Shown here piece by piece: positions 12,347-22,839 of a DNA stretch of 64,000 nucleotides; within the stretch, counting starts at the first letter, position 1, and each line of letters begins with the position of its first letter. The position numbers were made by a program, and so were the translations under genes. The notes under the pieces were generated by a model. That model made no database searches and had not been told where the DNA came from. It was given only the letters and a program-made list of their open reading frames with translations. This DNA comes from Juglans regia (Eukaryota > Streptophyta > Magnoliopsida > Fagales > Juglandaceae), in assembly GCF_001411555.2 (NCBI RefSeq), contig NC_049914.1:11894847-11958846 (forward strand). Direction: 5' to 3'.

Positions 12347-14599
12347 TGTAACAACCGGGCTTTAAGCCTAGCCTGTTGGAGTTAGTCGATTGTATGAAAC
12401 CCAGCCCACAAGCGGTTAATGTGAGACCGAGCGGCGTCGTTTGGGTGAAGGGATTAAATTCCCTTTTCCGGATGCACTGTTCTTCTTCCTCGCGTTGCCT
12501 CCCCCACTGCTCTGCATTTCCGGATCTCACTCAACCGTGCGCACCAACCCACGAGTCTGGCAGTTGATTTCCATCTCTTACCACACTCAAGGTTCGGTTT
12601 CACTCACTTCTGAAAACATTTCAGTCGATTTTCCTCTCATCTTTTTTTCGATTCTTCATACATTCACCGTGCGCTCAACTCAAGGATTTAGAACTTCAAA
12701 TTTTTTTTTCCACTGCAGATTGGTTCGGCTTCTTGATCAAAGTGTGGTCGCATTCTCTCTCACTAGAGATTGCTGTGAATTTCTTTTGGGGCGTGGAGTG
12801 CAGTGAATTTCAGCGACTCATTCGAAGTGGTTTGAAGTTTTGTGTTTTCCTTTGGGGTAAGTTTCCCGAAGCTTTTGGTGGTTTTGAATAATAGGGTTGG
12901 ACTGTGAAGTTGTAATAGAGTCACTGATTTGATGGTGGTTGAGTATGATGGAATTCTTGACATTGAGGAGTACGGTTTTGGATGGATTCGTGAAATTGTT
13001 TTGGACTATTATGTGAGATTATTTAGTGTAAATTGAAGGGTGTTTTGAGTTAATTGTTTTGAATTTATTATGCAAGTCTTAAATTGTCGAATGAATAAAA
13101 TATTGATGCGGACACTGAAATTACTTTATTCGAAGGTTGGAAGTGAAGTTTGGTTTGGGGTTATGTTTTAATTATTGGAGTTGCAGTTGTTGGTTTTGGA
13201 AATAATTAAAGTTGGTTTGGTGTTAAAAGAAGGTGGTGGCTGTTTTGGATTTTAAATGCGAATGGTTTGAAGAGAGAGTTGTTCGAGTTTAATTGTTAGA
13301 TAGTTATGGAGCTGTGAAGGGACTGTTTTGATTTATTACTCAATAAATAGCAGCCTACTAGATTGGTTATTAAATGATTGATATATGCTTCTTTTTGTTT
13401 AGGTGGTGTTACTATTAGAGTTCCGGCTCAAGGTGTTGATAATACGAAGAAGTCAGGTAAGCGGGGTTCATATACTAGTTTTGCATAAAATAAATAAAAG
13501 GAGGTTTACTTTGAGAATAAATGTCTTTATTTTCTTTTTGAAAGAGATGATCTGAAAATAACTTCAGATGTTTATTCTGCATATGCATAAATTCTATATA
13601 AGAGAAAGTGTTTTTTTGTCATGACTGGTGTAGACATGAGCTAGTTTTGTGCACTTTATTTCTGAACTATGTAAAAGAGCGAATATGGAAATCTAGATGT
13701 TTTGTTATGAACAAATGAGAATATTTTGTTTATGTTTATCTCGAATATGTGAAATGATCTGAAACTTTTCAGTGTTTTGTTTTGGAATGATGTGTCAGCT
13801 GAAAACCTTGGCATGAAATTCTGACTCTGTATATGATTGTAATCGGATTTTCAATGAAATCTGTTCTGTTTCTGTTAAGACCCAGCCACGGGTATAATGG
13901 TGGTTTATAACCCTACCACGGGGGTGAAACATGGTATTGTCCCGATGTGATACTAAACGATGATATGATTATAATATTTCAGTTTAGAAATGCCAACGGA
14001 TTTTCTTTTTGGAATAAGTTTATTTTTTTCTGGAAACTTCGCTCTAATGCCTTTGTACAAAGTTTCGTGTCTGCATTTTGAAAGTAAATGTTTTGTTCTG
14101 CTTATCAAATGTTATAAATGCTCATGTTTACATGCTAGTATATGCTCTATGCTTGCTGAGTTGTTGATAACTCACCCCGTTAATCTTTATAATATTTCAG
14201 GTGACATCGATGGTTTAGCTGAGGATCAGTATTAGAGTCTATGGAGAAGATTAGCAGTGATTTGTTGTTGGGTATCTCATGATATTAGTGTTGGTGTTGG
14301 AGGTTAATTATTTTTCTTAAATTTGCTTCAATGGATTTAGACGGTTTATGGAGACTTATGTTAATGTTATATTATTTCTAGTTGTTATTTGAGACATGAA
14401 GAAGAGTTGATTTTATTTGGGATGTTGGATTGATTATTGGATAAATGAGTTTATATGGTTTATTTAATTGAAGTATTTACGTTTGATTTGAGGTTTGGAA
14501 AATATATATTCTTGAATTTGGAAGTACTCTAGCCTTATTAGAGTTGATTATCAGGTTATATGAGTTAACTCTCTGGACCCTCGGGGACGGGGCATTACA
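12347..14599 (+). repeat. Left LTR of the gypsy element
   Basis: It starts TGTAACAACCGGGC and ends CGGGGCATTACA, pairing with 19509-21820. It is 59 bp shorter than the right LTR because it has one instead of two copies of a roughly 60-bp repeat (near 13880-13945) with the phrase CCACGGGTATAATGGTGG. It contains splice-like sites AGTCAG|GTAAGC at 13456/13457 and ATATTTCAG|GTGAC at 14200/14201. Confidence 0.93.
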
Positions 14600-14601
14600 G
14601 T

Positions 14602-14613
14602 TGGTATCAGAGA
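14602..14613 (+). promoter_or_regulatory. Primer-binding site, initiator Met tRNA type
   Basis: TGGTATCAGAGA lies 2 bp after the left LTR. It matches the usual TGGTATCAGAGC complement of plant initiator Met tRNA except for its last base. Confidence 0.85.
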
Positions 14614-15008
14614 CAGGTTTGAATTCTGCATACTGTAGACCTTGAAGGTTTAGATATCTGTGGGTTCATAAGATATGGAAATTTCAATATAGGAATTGGA
14701 GGATTATAAGGATAGTCACGTGGATATTTAAGTTTGAATTCCAAGAACATTAAGATTGATTTTGATGGGATTTGAGGTTTTAGATTTGGCTGATGTTAGG
14801 AATTGAATTTGAAACTTTGAGGTTATAGATTCTAGTGATATATGTGTCTATTAAGTGGTGTCGGATTTACATAGTTATCTGATATATATATATATATATG
14901 TATATGTGTTAATATGTATATTTTATTTATCTTCTTATTTTATTCTATTTATCCGGTATTTTCGTTTTCTATTATTTTAGAACGTTTCACAGAGTTTAAA
15001 CTTTCAGG

Positions 15009-15992
15009 ATGGCTGCTCGTCGTAGAGTTCGAACTCTTGAAGATTTAAACGAAGATGACAATGGTGGGGGTTGCACGTTCGAACAATTTAATCGAACGCA
15101 TCCTCCCATATTTGATGGAAGAGGTGATGCGAACGCTGTGGAAGATTGGATACAAGACATTGAAGAAATATTTGGTGTTTTGGAGTGCACCGATCAGCAA
15201 AAAGTCAGGTTCGCAGCTTTCAAACTATCTCTAGAAGCAAAGAGATGGTTGAATTCTGAGAAAGTTATCAGGGAAACTGAGGGGACTGGGTTAATTGTTT
15301 GGGCTCAATTCAAGCAGAATTTCTTTGATCGATTTTTCCCTAAGGCTGATAGGGAAGCAAGAGCTCGTGAGTTCACTAACTTGGTGCAAGGGACCATGAC
15401 TGTGCGCCAGTATGCTGCAAGGTTTGCGGAATTATCACGTTTCGCCTCATACTTGATTCCCGATGAGGAGAAAAAGACTAGGAAGTTTGTGGATGGTTTG
15501 AACTACAGGATTTATGAACGTGTGATGATATTTCAAATTCAGAATTTTTCAGAATTAGTACACACGGCGATGCTAGTTGAGCAGAATCTCAAGAGGGGTG
15601 CTGAGTTGCAAGAACAGAGGAAGAGAGCTGCTCCACAAGGATTCCCTAATTCGAATCAAGGGCAATGGAAATGGAGAAATGAGGGGAGCAGTTCAAGTCA
15701 GAGACAGATACAAGGAAATCATACCTCTAACCCCTGTAAGTTCTGTGACCGCATACAACATGAAGAGTGCAGAAAGGAAGTGGGATCATGTTTCAAATGC
15801 GGTAAGGATGGGCATTTCACTAGAGAATGTCCATTGTTTGCGGTGAATAACAGAAGGCCCAATCCAGCTCAAAACTTTAGGCCGAATAACCAAGGCAACG
15901 ATCAGCGAAGGACTGTACCAGCACGGGTGTTTGCTTTGACACCGGGAGAAGCTGAGGACAAGGATGATGTCATCACAGGTATAATTTTTTGA
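15009..15992 (+). CDS. gag: Gypsy gag polyprotein
   Basis: The 327-residue open frame has a retrotransposon Gag domain (about residues 50-190, with VWAQFKQNFFDRFFP and RQYAARFAELSRF). A CCHC zinc knuckle, CFKCGKDGHFTREC, lies at about 262-275, followed by a basic, Asn/Gln-rich tail. Gag forms the cytoplasmic particle that packages element RNA. The frame is intact from ATG to stop. The stop lies only four codons beyond a GT at 15979 that begins a likely intron, so unspliced RNA would give Gag alone and spliced RNA would continue into protease. The start is the first ATG of the frame and fits related gag starts beginning MA/MV-A-R-R. Confidence 0.9.
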   Translation: MAARRRVRTLEDLNEDDNGGGCTFEQFNRTHPPIFDGRGDANAVEDWIQDIEEIFGVLECTDQQKVRFAAFKLSLEAKRWLNSEKVIRETEGTGLIVWAQFKQNFFDRFFPKADREARAREFTNLVQGTMTVRQYAARFAELSRFASYLIPDEEKKTRKFVDGLNYRIYERVMIFQIQNFSELVHTAMLVEQNLKRGAELQEQRKRAAPQGFPNSNQGQWKWRNEGSSSSQRQIQGNHTSNPCKFCDRIQHEECRKEVGSCFKCGKDGHFTRECPLFAVNNRRPNPAQNFRPNNQGNDQRRTVPARVFALTPGEAEDKDDVITGIIF

Positions 15993-16072
15993 CCGTCCCT
16001 TAACATTTTTTTTATGTTGAGAATTAAGGATTATTTATCTTATTATCTCTTTGGATTATATGACGTAACCAG
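15979..16072 (+). other. Putative 94-bp intron between gag and pol
   Basis: The segment begins GTATAATTTTTT and ends GACGTAACCAG, and is T-rich like plant introns. It has stops in the gag frame. Joining 15978 to 16073 completes one Gly codon and carries the gag frame straight into the protease frame without a stop. That exact match of splice sites and phase is the evidence; use of the intron is inferred. Confidence 0.6.
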
Positions 16073-19000
16073 GAATTGTTCCCTTATTCCTCAATAAGGC
16101 TATTGTTTTATTTGACTTGGGGGCTACCCACTCCTTTATTTCAATGGATTATGTTAAGTTGTGCCCCATTGTTGCTAATGAGATGGACTACAATTTGAGG
16201 GTCTTTACCCCAACTGGTGATATAGTGCCTTGTAACAAGATTATACTCAAGTGTCCAATAACTGTTAGCGGGAAGGAAATGCCAGCTAACCTGATAGTCT
16301 TTCCTATGACTGGGTTTGATGTGATTTTGGGGATGGATTGGTTAGCTTCCAGTTATGCTAGTATTGATTGTTTTAAAAGGGAAGTGGTGTTCAAGTTTCC
16401 GGAAGAAGAGGAACTTCGGTTTATGGGTTCCAGGGTGCGTACCTCTCCATCAGTTATTTCTGCTTTTCAGGTTGACAAGTTATTACGTGTTGGGTGTCAA
16501 GGGTATTTGGCCTTTGTGGTGGATGAACCAAAGGAAGAATTGAAACTTGAAGAAATTCCTATTGTTAGGGAATATCCGGAAGTTTTTCCTGAAGACTTGT
16601 CTGGATTACCGCTTGAGCGGGAGGTAAAATTTGCTATTGATTTAACCCCAGGCACGGCACCTCTTTCCAAAGCCCCTTATCTAATGGCACCATCAGAGTT
16701 AGCCGAGCTCAAAGAACAGTTGCAAGACTTATTAGACAAAGGTTTCATCAGACCTAGTGTGTCACCTTGGGGAGCTCCAGTTTTGTTTGTGAAGAAGAAG
16801 GATGGGACAATGAGGATGTGTATAGACTACAGGGAACTGAATCGAGTGACCATAAAGAATAAATATCCGTTGCCCCGCATCGATGACTTATTTGATCAGT
16901 TGCAAGGTGCGCAGGTGTTCTCAAAAATTGATCTTAGATCGGGTTATTATCAATTAAAGATCAAGGCGGAGGATGTGCCTAAGACAGCTTTCAGGATCAG
17001 GTACGGCCATTATGAATTTTTAGTCATGCCTTTTGGTTTAACCAACGCCCCAGCAGTATTTATGGACTTGATGAATCGGGTTTTTCATGAGTTTTTAGAT
17101 AAATTTATAGTGGTGTTTATTGATGATATATTAATCTACTCCAAGAGCAAAGCTGAACACGAAGACCATCTGAGACAAGTATTAGGGACACTCAGGGATA
17201 AGAAATTATTTGCCAAGTTGAAGAAGTGTGAATTTTGGCTTGAGTCTATTGCATTTTTGGGACATGTAGTCTCAAGGGATGGTATTTCAGTAGACCCCGG
17301 GAAGATTGAAGCAATAGCTAGCTGGACTCAACCAACCAATGTGCATGAAGTTAGGAGTTTCTTGGGTTTGGCTGGTTATTACCGTTGATTTATAGAAAAT
17401 TTCTCAAAAATAGTGGTCCCCCTTACCGCTCTTACTAGGAAGGATAACAAGTATGTTTGGACCGAAAAATGTGAGGAAAGCTTCCAGGAATTGAAGAAGA
17501 GATTGGTGACAGCTCCAGTTCTGACAGTCCCTAGCGAAAGAGGAGGATTTGTGGTTTATAGTGACGCTTCACGATTGGGTTTGGGGTGTGTTTTGATGCA
17601 GCATGAAAAGGTAATAGCTTATGCTTCTCAGCAATTGAAGACATATGAGCAAAATTACCCCACACATGATTTGGAGTTGGCTGCCGTTGTCTTTGCACTT
17701 AAAATATGGAGGCATTATTTATATGGTGAAAGGTGCGAAATCTACACGGACCACAAGAGTTTGAAGTACTTCTTCACCCAGAAAGAACTGAATATGAGAC
17801 AGAGAAGATGGCTCGAACTAGTCAAGGATTATGACTGCAACATTAACTAACATCTAGGCAAAGCTAATGTTGTAGCTGATGCACTTAGCAGGAAGCCAGT
17901 GGGACCAATAATTGCAATTCTTATCACTCAGCCCCACTTACTAATGAACTTGGAAAGAGCCACTATTGAAGTAGTTGTGGGTGACCAGCAGGCATTGATA
18001 GCCAGTTTAATAGTTCAACCAGCTTTGATAGACAGAATTAAGCTCGCCCAAAAAGAAGATTCTAAGTTGGCGAGATTAATCGAAGAAGTAGATAAAGGGA
18101 TCAAACCTGAGTTTAATCTTTCTGATGATGGAGTATTAAGGTTTGGAAATAGATGTTGTGTGCCAAACAGTGTTGTAATAAAAAGACTTATCCTTGAAGA
18201 AGCGCACCGCTCCCCTTACACAGTTCACCCGAGTAGTACGAAAATGTATCGAGATTTGAAAGAGTCTTTTTGGTGGGAAGGCATGAAGAGAGAGATTGCT
18301 CAATTTGTGGCACAGTGCTTAACTTGCCAACGGGTGAAAGTAGAACACCAACGACTAGCAGGGTTATTGCAACCACTTCAGATTCTAGAATGGAAATGAG
18401 AGCATATTTCTATGGACTTTGTTACAGGGCTCCCACGGACACCGACAGGACAAGATGCAATTTGGGTGATAGTTGACCGTTTGACGAAGATAGCTCATTT
18501 TGTTCCTATCAAAGTTTCTTATAAGTTGGAGAAACTAGCCGAGCTATATATACAGGAAATCGTGAAATTGCATGGGGTACTTGTGTCCATTGTGTCAGAT
18601 AGAGATCCGTGTTTCATTTCGAAATTTTGGCGAAGCTTACAAGAGGCCATGGGCACTAAGTTAAATTTCAGCACAACGTTTCACCCACAGACAGATGGTC
18701 AGTCGGAAAGGACCATTCAAATTTTGGAAGACATGTTGAGAGCATGTATGCTGGATTTTAAGGGATCTTGGATTCGACACTTGCCTTTGGTCGAGTTTGC
18801 TTATAATAACAGTTACCAGGCTAGCATTAAGATGACACCTTATGAAGCACTTTACGGTAGGAAGTGTAGATCTCCTTTATATTGGGACGAGGTGGGAGAA
18901 AGACAACTTTTGGGTCCAGAAATCATTCAGAAGACAACAAAGAAGATTGAGACCATTCGAGCTAGAATGAGAGCAGCTCAGAGTCGACAGAAAAGCTATG

Positions 19001-19440
19001 CAGATAACCGTCGTCGCCAATTAGAGTTTGAGATTGGGGACAAGGTATTCTTGAGGATTGCACCCATGAGAGGGGTTATGAGGTTTGGAAAGAAGGGTAA
19101 GTTGAGCCCTAGGTATATCGGACCATTTGAAATTCTTGATCGGATTGGACCAGTGGCTTACAGAGTAGCCCTACCACCTGCACTCTTAGGTGTACACAAT
19201 GTATTTCATGTATCTATGCTGAGGAAGTATGTACCTGACCCCACCCACGTCATCGATTACGAGCCTCTTCATTTTCAGGAAGATCTGACTTATATAGAAG
19301 AGCCGGTGCGGATTGTAGAGAGAAAAGAACAAGCGTTACTTAATCAGACTATTCCATTGGTTAAGGTGGTATGGAATAATCATGCTATCAGTGAAACCTC
19401 TTGGGAATTAGAAGAGGAAATGCAAGTCAAGTACCCATAG
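16073..19440 (+). pseudogene. pol: Gypsy pol: protease, RT, RNase H, integrase, chromodomain-like tail
   Basis: One reading frame runs from 16075 to the stop at 19438-19440, with three internal stops: TGA at 17386 (in the YYR-FIENF motif), TAA near 17848 (before HLGKANVVADALSRK) and TGA near 18397 (before HISMDFVTG). Domains: aspartic protease with [10 protein letters not shown], where family members usually have DSGA; RT with [23 protein letters not shown] and [12 protein letters not shown]; RNase H with [13 protein letters not shown] and [10 protein letters not shown]; integrase with an HHCC zinc region (H-x-C near 18210-18330, CLTCQRVK), the D,D-35-E residues in MDFVTG, SDRDPCF and [11 protein letters not shown]; and a chromodomain-like end with [10 protein letters not shown]. 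The stops replace conserved Arg, Tyr and Trp codons by single changes. Protease-to-integrase order defines Ty3/gypsy. Confidence 0.9.
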
Positions 19441-19495
19441 TTGTTCGACGACGATCCTAATAGCTTATGACAAATTCCGGGGACGGAATTTTTAT

Positions 19496-19508
19496 AAAGG
19501 GGGAAGAA
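19496..19508 (+). promoter_or_regulatory. Polypurine tract of the gypsy element
   Basis: AAAGGGGGAAGAA lies directly before the right LTR and would prime plus-strand DNA synthesis. The similar tract AAGGGGGGAAGGA precedes the right LTR at 31353. Confidence 0.85.
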
Positions 19509-21820
19509 TGTAACAACCGGGCTTTAAGCCCAGCCCATTGCAGTTAGCCGATTGTATGAAGCCCAGCCCACAAGCAGTTAATGTGAGACCGAGCGGCGTC
19601 GTTTGGGTGAAGGGATTAAATTCCCTTTTCCGGATGCACTGTTCTTCTTCCTCGCGTTGCCTCCCCCACTGCTCTGCATTTTCGGATCTCACTCAACCGT
19701 GCGCACCAACCCATGAGTCTGGCAGTTGATTTCCATCTCTTACCACACTCAAGGTTCGGTTTCACACACTTCTGAAAACATTTCAGTCGATTTTCCTCTC
19801 ATATGTTTTTCGATTCTTCATACCTTCCCCGTGTGCTCAACTCAAGGATTTAGAACTTCAAATTTTTTTTTTCCACTGCAGATTGGTTCGGCTTCTTGAA
19901 CAAAGTGTGGTCGCATTCTCTCTCACTAAAGATTGCTGTGAATTTCTTTTGGGGCATGGAGTGCAGTGAATTTCAGCGACTCATTCGAAGTGGTTTGAAG
20001 TTTTGTGTTTTCTTTTGGGGTAAGTTTGCCGAAGTTTTTGGTGGTTTTGAATAATAGGGTTGGACTGTGAAGTTGTAATAGAGTTACTGATTTGATGGTG
20101 GTTGAGTATGATGAAATTCTTGACATTGAGGAGTATGGTTTTGGATGGATTCGTGAAACTGTTTTGGACTATTATGTGAGATTATTTAGTGTAAATTGAA
20201 GGGTGTTTTGAGTTAATTGTTTTGAATTTATTATGCAAGTCTTAAATTGTCGAATGAATAAAATATTGATGCGGACACTGAAATTACTTTATTCGAAGGT
20301 TGGAAGTGAAGTTTGATTTGGGGTTATGTTTTAATTATTGGAGTTGCAGTTGTTGGTTTTGGAAATAATTATAGTTGGTTTGGTGTTAAAAGAAGGTGGT
20401 AGCTGTTTTGGATTTTAAATGCGAATGGTTTGAAGAGAGAGTTGTTCGGGTTTAATTGTTAGATAGTTATGGAGCTGTGAGGGGACTGTTTTGATTTATT
20501 ACTCAATAAATAGCAGCCTACTAGATTGGTTATTAAATGATGGATATATGCTTCTTTTTGTTTAGGTGGTGTTACTATTAGAGTTCTGACTGAAGGTGTT
20601 GATAATACGAAGAAGTCAGGTAAGCGGGTTTCATATACTAGTTTTGCATAAAATAAATAAAAGGAGGTTGACTTTGAGAATAAATGTGTTTATTTTCTTT
20701 TTGAAAGAGATGATCTGAAAACAACCTCATATGTTTATTCTGCATATGCATAAATTCTATATAAGAGAGTGTTTTTTTGTCATGACTGATGTAGACATGA
20801 GCTAGTTTTGTTCACTTTATTTCTGAACTATGTAAAAGAGCGAATATGGAAATCTAGAAGTTTTGTTATGAATAAATGAGAATATTTTGTTTATGTTTAT
20901 CTCGAACATGTAAAATGATCTGAAACTTTTCAGTGTTTTGTTTTGGAATGATGTGTCATCTGAAAACCTTGGCATGAAGTTCTGACTCTGTATATGATTG
21001 TAATCAGATTTTCGATGAAATCTGTTCTATTTCTGTTAAGGCGCAGCCACAGGTATAATGGTGGTTTATAACCCTACCACGGGGTGAAACATGGAATATG
21101 GCCCAGCCACGGGTATAATGGTGGTTTATAACCCTACCACGGGGATTGAACATGGTATTGTCCCGATGTGATACTAAACGATGATATGATTATAATGTTT
21201 CAGTTTAGAAATGCCAACGGATTTTCTTTTTGGAATAAGTTTATTTTTTTCATGAAACTTCGCTCTAATGCCTTTGTACAAAGTTTCGTGTCTGCATTTT
21301 GAAAGTAAATACTTTGTTCTGCTTATCAAATGTTATAAATGCTTATGTTTACATGCTAGTATATGCTCTATGCTTGCTGAATTGTTGATAACTCACCCCG
21401 TTAATCTTCATAATATTTCAGATGACATCGATGGTTCAGCTGAGGATCTGTATTAGAGTCTATGGAGAAGATTAGCAGTGATTTATTGTTGGGTATCTCA
21501 TGATATTAGTGTTGGTGTTGGAGGTTAATTATTTTTTTTAAATTTGCTTCAATGGATTTAGACGGTTTATGAAGACTTATGTTAATGTTATATTATTTCT
21601 AGTTGTTATTTGAGACATGAAGAAGAGTTGATTTTATTCGGGATGTTGGATTGATTATTGGATAAATGAGTTTATATGGTTTATTTAATTGAAGTATTTA
21701 CGTTTGATTTGAGGCTTGGAAAATATATATTCTTGAATTTGGAAGTACTCTAGCCTTGTTAGAGTTGATTATCAGGTTATATGAGTTAACTCTCCGAACC
21801 CTCGGGGACGGGGCGTTACA
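19509..21820 (+). repeat. Right LTR of the gypsy element
   Basis: It starts TGTAACAACCGGGC and ends CGGGGCGTTACA. Two tandem copies of a roughly 60-bp unit lie at about 21040-21160 (phrase ATAACCCTACCACGGGG), against one in the left LTR. The LTRs otherwise match closely over their whole length, which points to a fairly recent insertion. Confidence 0.93.
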
Positions 21821-21833
21821 GTCTGATACCATT

Positions 21834-22279
21834 TATAACGCCTCAATGGAAGGCCCAAACCACATGGCCTATACTCCAAAAGGACTAGTCAATGATACAA
21901 TTAGAGTCCCATTGGAACCTGATAAAGAGCAAGAACTTCTCCTTCCCAAGCAATGTAGGATCTCATACACCACCTACCATTATCCATATCATATGGTGTA
22001 TCACAATCTACCCCCCTTAAATTCCCGACGTTGTCGTCGAGCCTGTCCATTGTAGGTGGCATGGCTCAAGTCTCACATTTCTGGTTGGGATAGGCTCTGA
22101 TACCATTTGTAACGCCCCAATGGAAGGCCCAAACCACATGGCCTATACTCCAAAAGGACTAGTCAATGATACAATTAGAGTCTCATTGGAACCTTATAAA
22201 GAGCAAGAACTTCTCCTTCCCAAGCAATATGGGATCCCATACACCACCTACCCTTATCCATATCATATGGGGTAACACA
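21834..22279 (-). mobile_element. TRIM (miniature LTR retrotransposon), minus strand
   Basis: Two 172-bp direct repeats (21834-22005 and 22108-22279) flank a 102-bp interior. Read on the minus strand the order is LTR (TGTGTTACCCC... to GGGGCGTTACA), primer-binding site TGGTATCAGAGCC (plus 22093-22105), short interior, polypurine tract AAGGGGGGTAGAT (plus 22006-22020), LTR. There is no coding capacity. To its left, 21821-21833 keeps a further primer-site-like piece (GTCTGATACCATT), which suggests a tandem TRIM whose third LTR was lost at the gypsy junction. Confidence 0.85.
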
Positions 22280-22315
22280 CAATCGATCGCTAACTTGCAT
22301 CTAATTCTTATCCAT
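22280..22315 (-). pseudogene. Displaced 5' end of the CACTA tnp2 transposase
   Basis: On the minus strand an ATG at 22315 opens MDKN, then a TAG codon at 22301-22303, then MQVSDR, and runs into the CAATC duplication. It continues in phase at 12346 as DQNYNIYVEGVKKF. CACTA transposases commonly begin MDKSWM or MDRSWM, so the TAG probably replaces the conserved Trp codon TGG. Confidence 0.8.
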
Positions 22316-22830
22316 GCCGACTATCTTCATTACAAATAGTCACGTGTGCATCAACAAATAAACATGTATCTTGTATCAATCAAGGAGTATACCACCTTTC
22401 ACTGGGTAGTTGGTCCTATCTCATTCGGGATTCTAAGATCATAGTTGCCAACCTATAATCTGTCACGTTTAACAAAATTTCAGCAGTATCTCTCCATAGT
22501 TTTCCAAATATGCTCGTTTGGTTGTGTGCACTAACAATTAACATATCGTTGTACCATCACCGAAACTGCATATATGTAGAACAATGGATGAATATACCAA
22601 AATCATAATGTTGGAAGATAACAGATATAGTTTGATAATTTGCGAGAATAATCTTACAATCCCAAACTGTCCACTCTGGACAATTCAAGAGTTATCAATC
22701 AAGCATTCATCCGGATTGATAACTCTCGAACGGGTATAAAATTTATTTTAATGAACAAACAATGCAAGATATGGTAACATATGTCAAATAATAACAACAA
22801 TACAACAAAAACATAATTATTTAAGTATTA
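22285..22830. other. CACTA interior, no further gene seen
   Basis: Apart from the displaced transposase start, this stretch has no recognisable coding sequence. It is probably the promoter and leader region of the minus-strand transposase. Confidence 0.4.
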
Positions 22831-22839
22831 TTTAAAGAT

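Larger units (their letters stand above)
12347..21820 (+). mobile_element. Ty3/gypsy LTR retrotransposon, chromovirus (Tekay/Del-like), full length but inactive
   Basis: Two LTRs of 2253 and 2312 bp, a primer-binding site matching initiator Met tRNA, gag, pol in the order protease-RT-RNase H-integrase, a chromodomain-like C-terminus and a polypurine tract are all present. Pol has three in-frame stops that look like simple base changes, so the copy cannot make full-length Pol. The domain order and the C-terminal block with PLVKVVW and SWELEEEM point to the Tekay/Del chromovirus lineage, named from memory of the family. Confidence 0.9.
12347..22279. mobile_element. Composite retroelement insertion with CAATC target duplication
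   Basis: A plus-strand gypsy element (12347-21820) is joined to a minus-strand TRIM (21834-22279). The outer ends are a gypsy LTR start (TGTAACAACC) on the left and the start of a TRIM LTR read in reverse (TAACACA) on the right. The 5-bp CAATC at 12342-12346 is repeated at 22280-22284. Removing the insert and one CAATC joins the transposase reading frame exactly, so this is the true empty site. No duplication flanks the gypsy element alone. Confidence 0.82.

Noticed and set aside
12183..12530. A single 115-codon minus-strand frame as one protein
   Set aside because: It crosses the LTR border at 12347: only the part below 12347 is transposase, and the rest is LTR read in reverse, as shown by its repeat at 19492-19692.
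14602..14618. TGGTATCAGAGC-type sequences as parts of Met tRNA genes (also at 22093, 29439 and 52281)
   Set aside because: Only the 3' tRNA complement is present and each lies directly next to an LTR, so they are primer-binding sites and not tRNA genes.
12342..21825. Target duplication for the gypsy element alone
   Set aside because: The left flank CAATC does not match the right flank GTCTG; the match is found only beyond the TRIM at 22280-22284.
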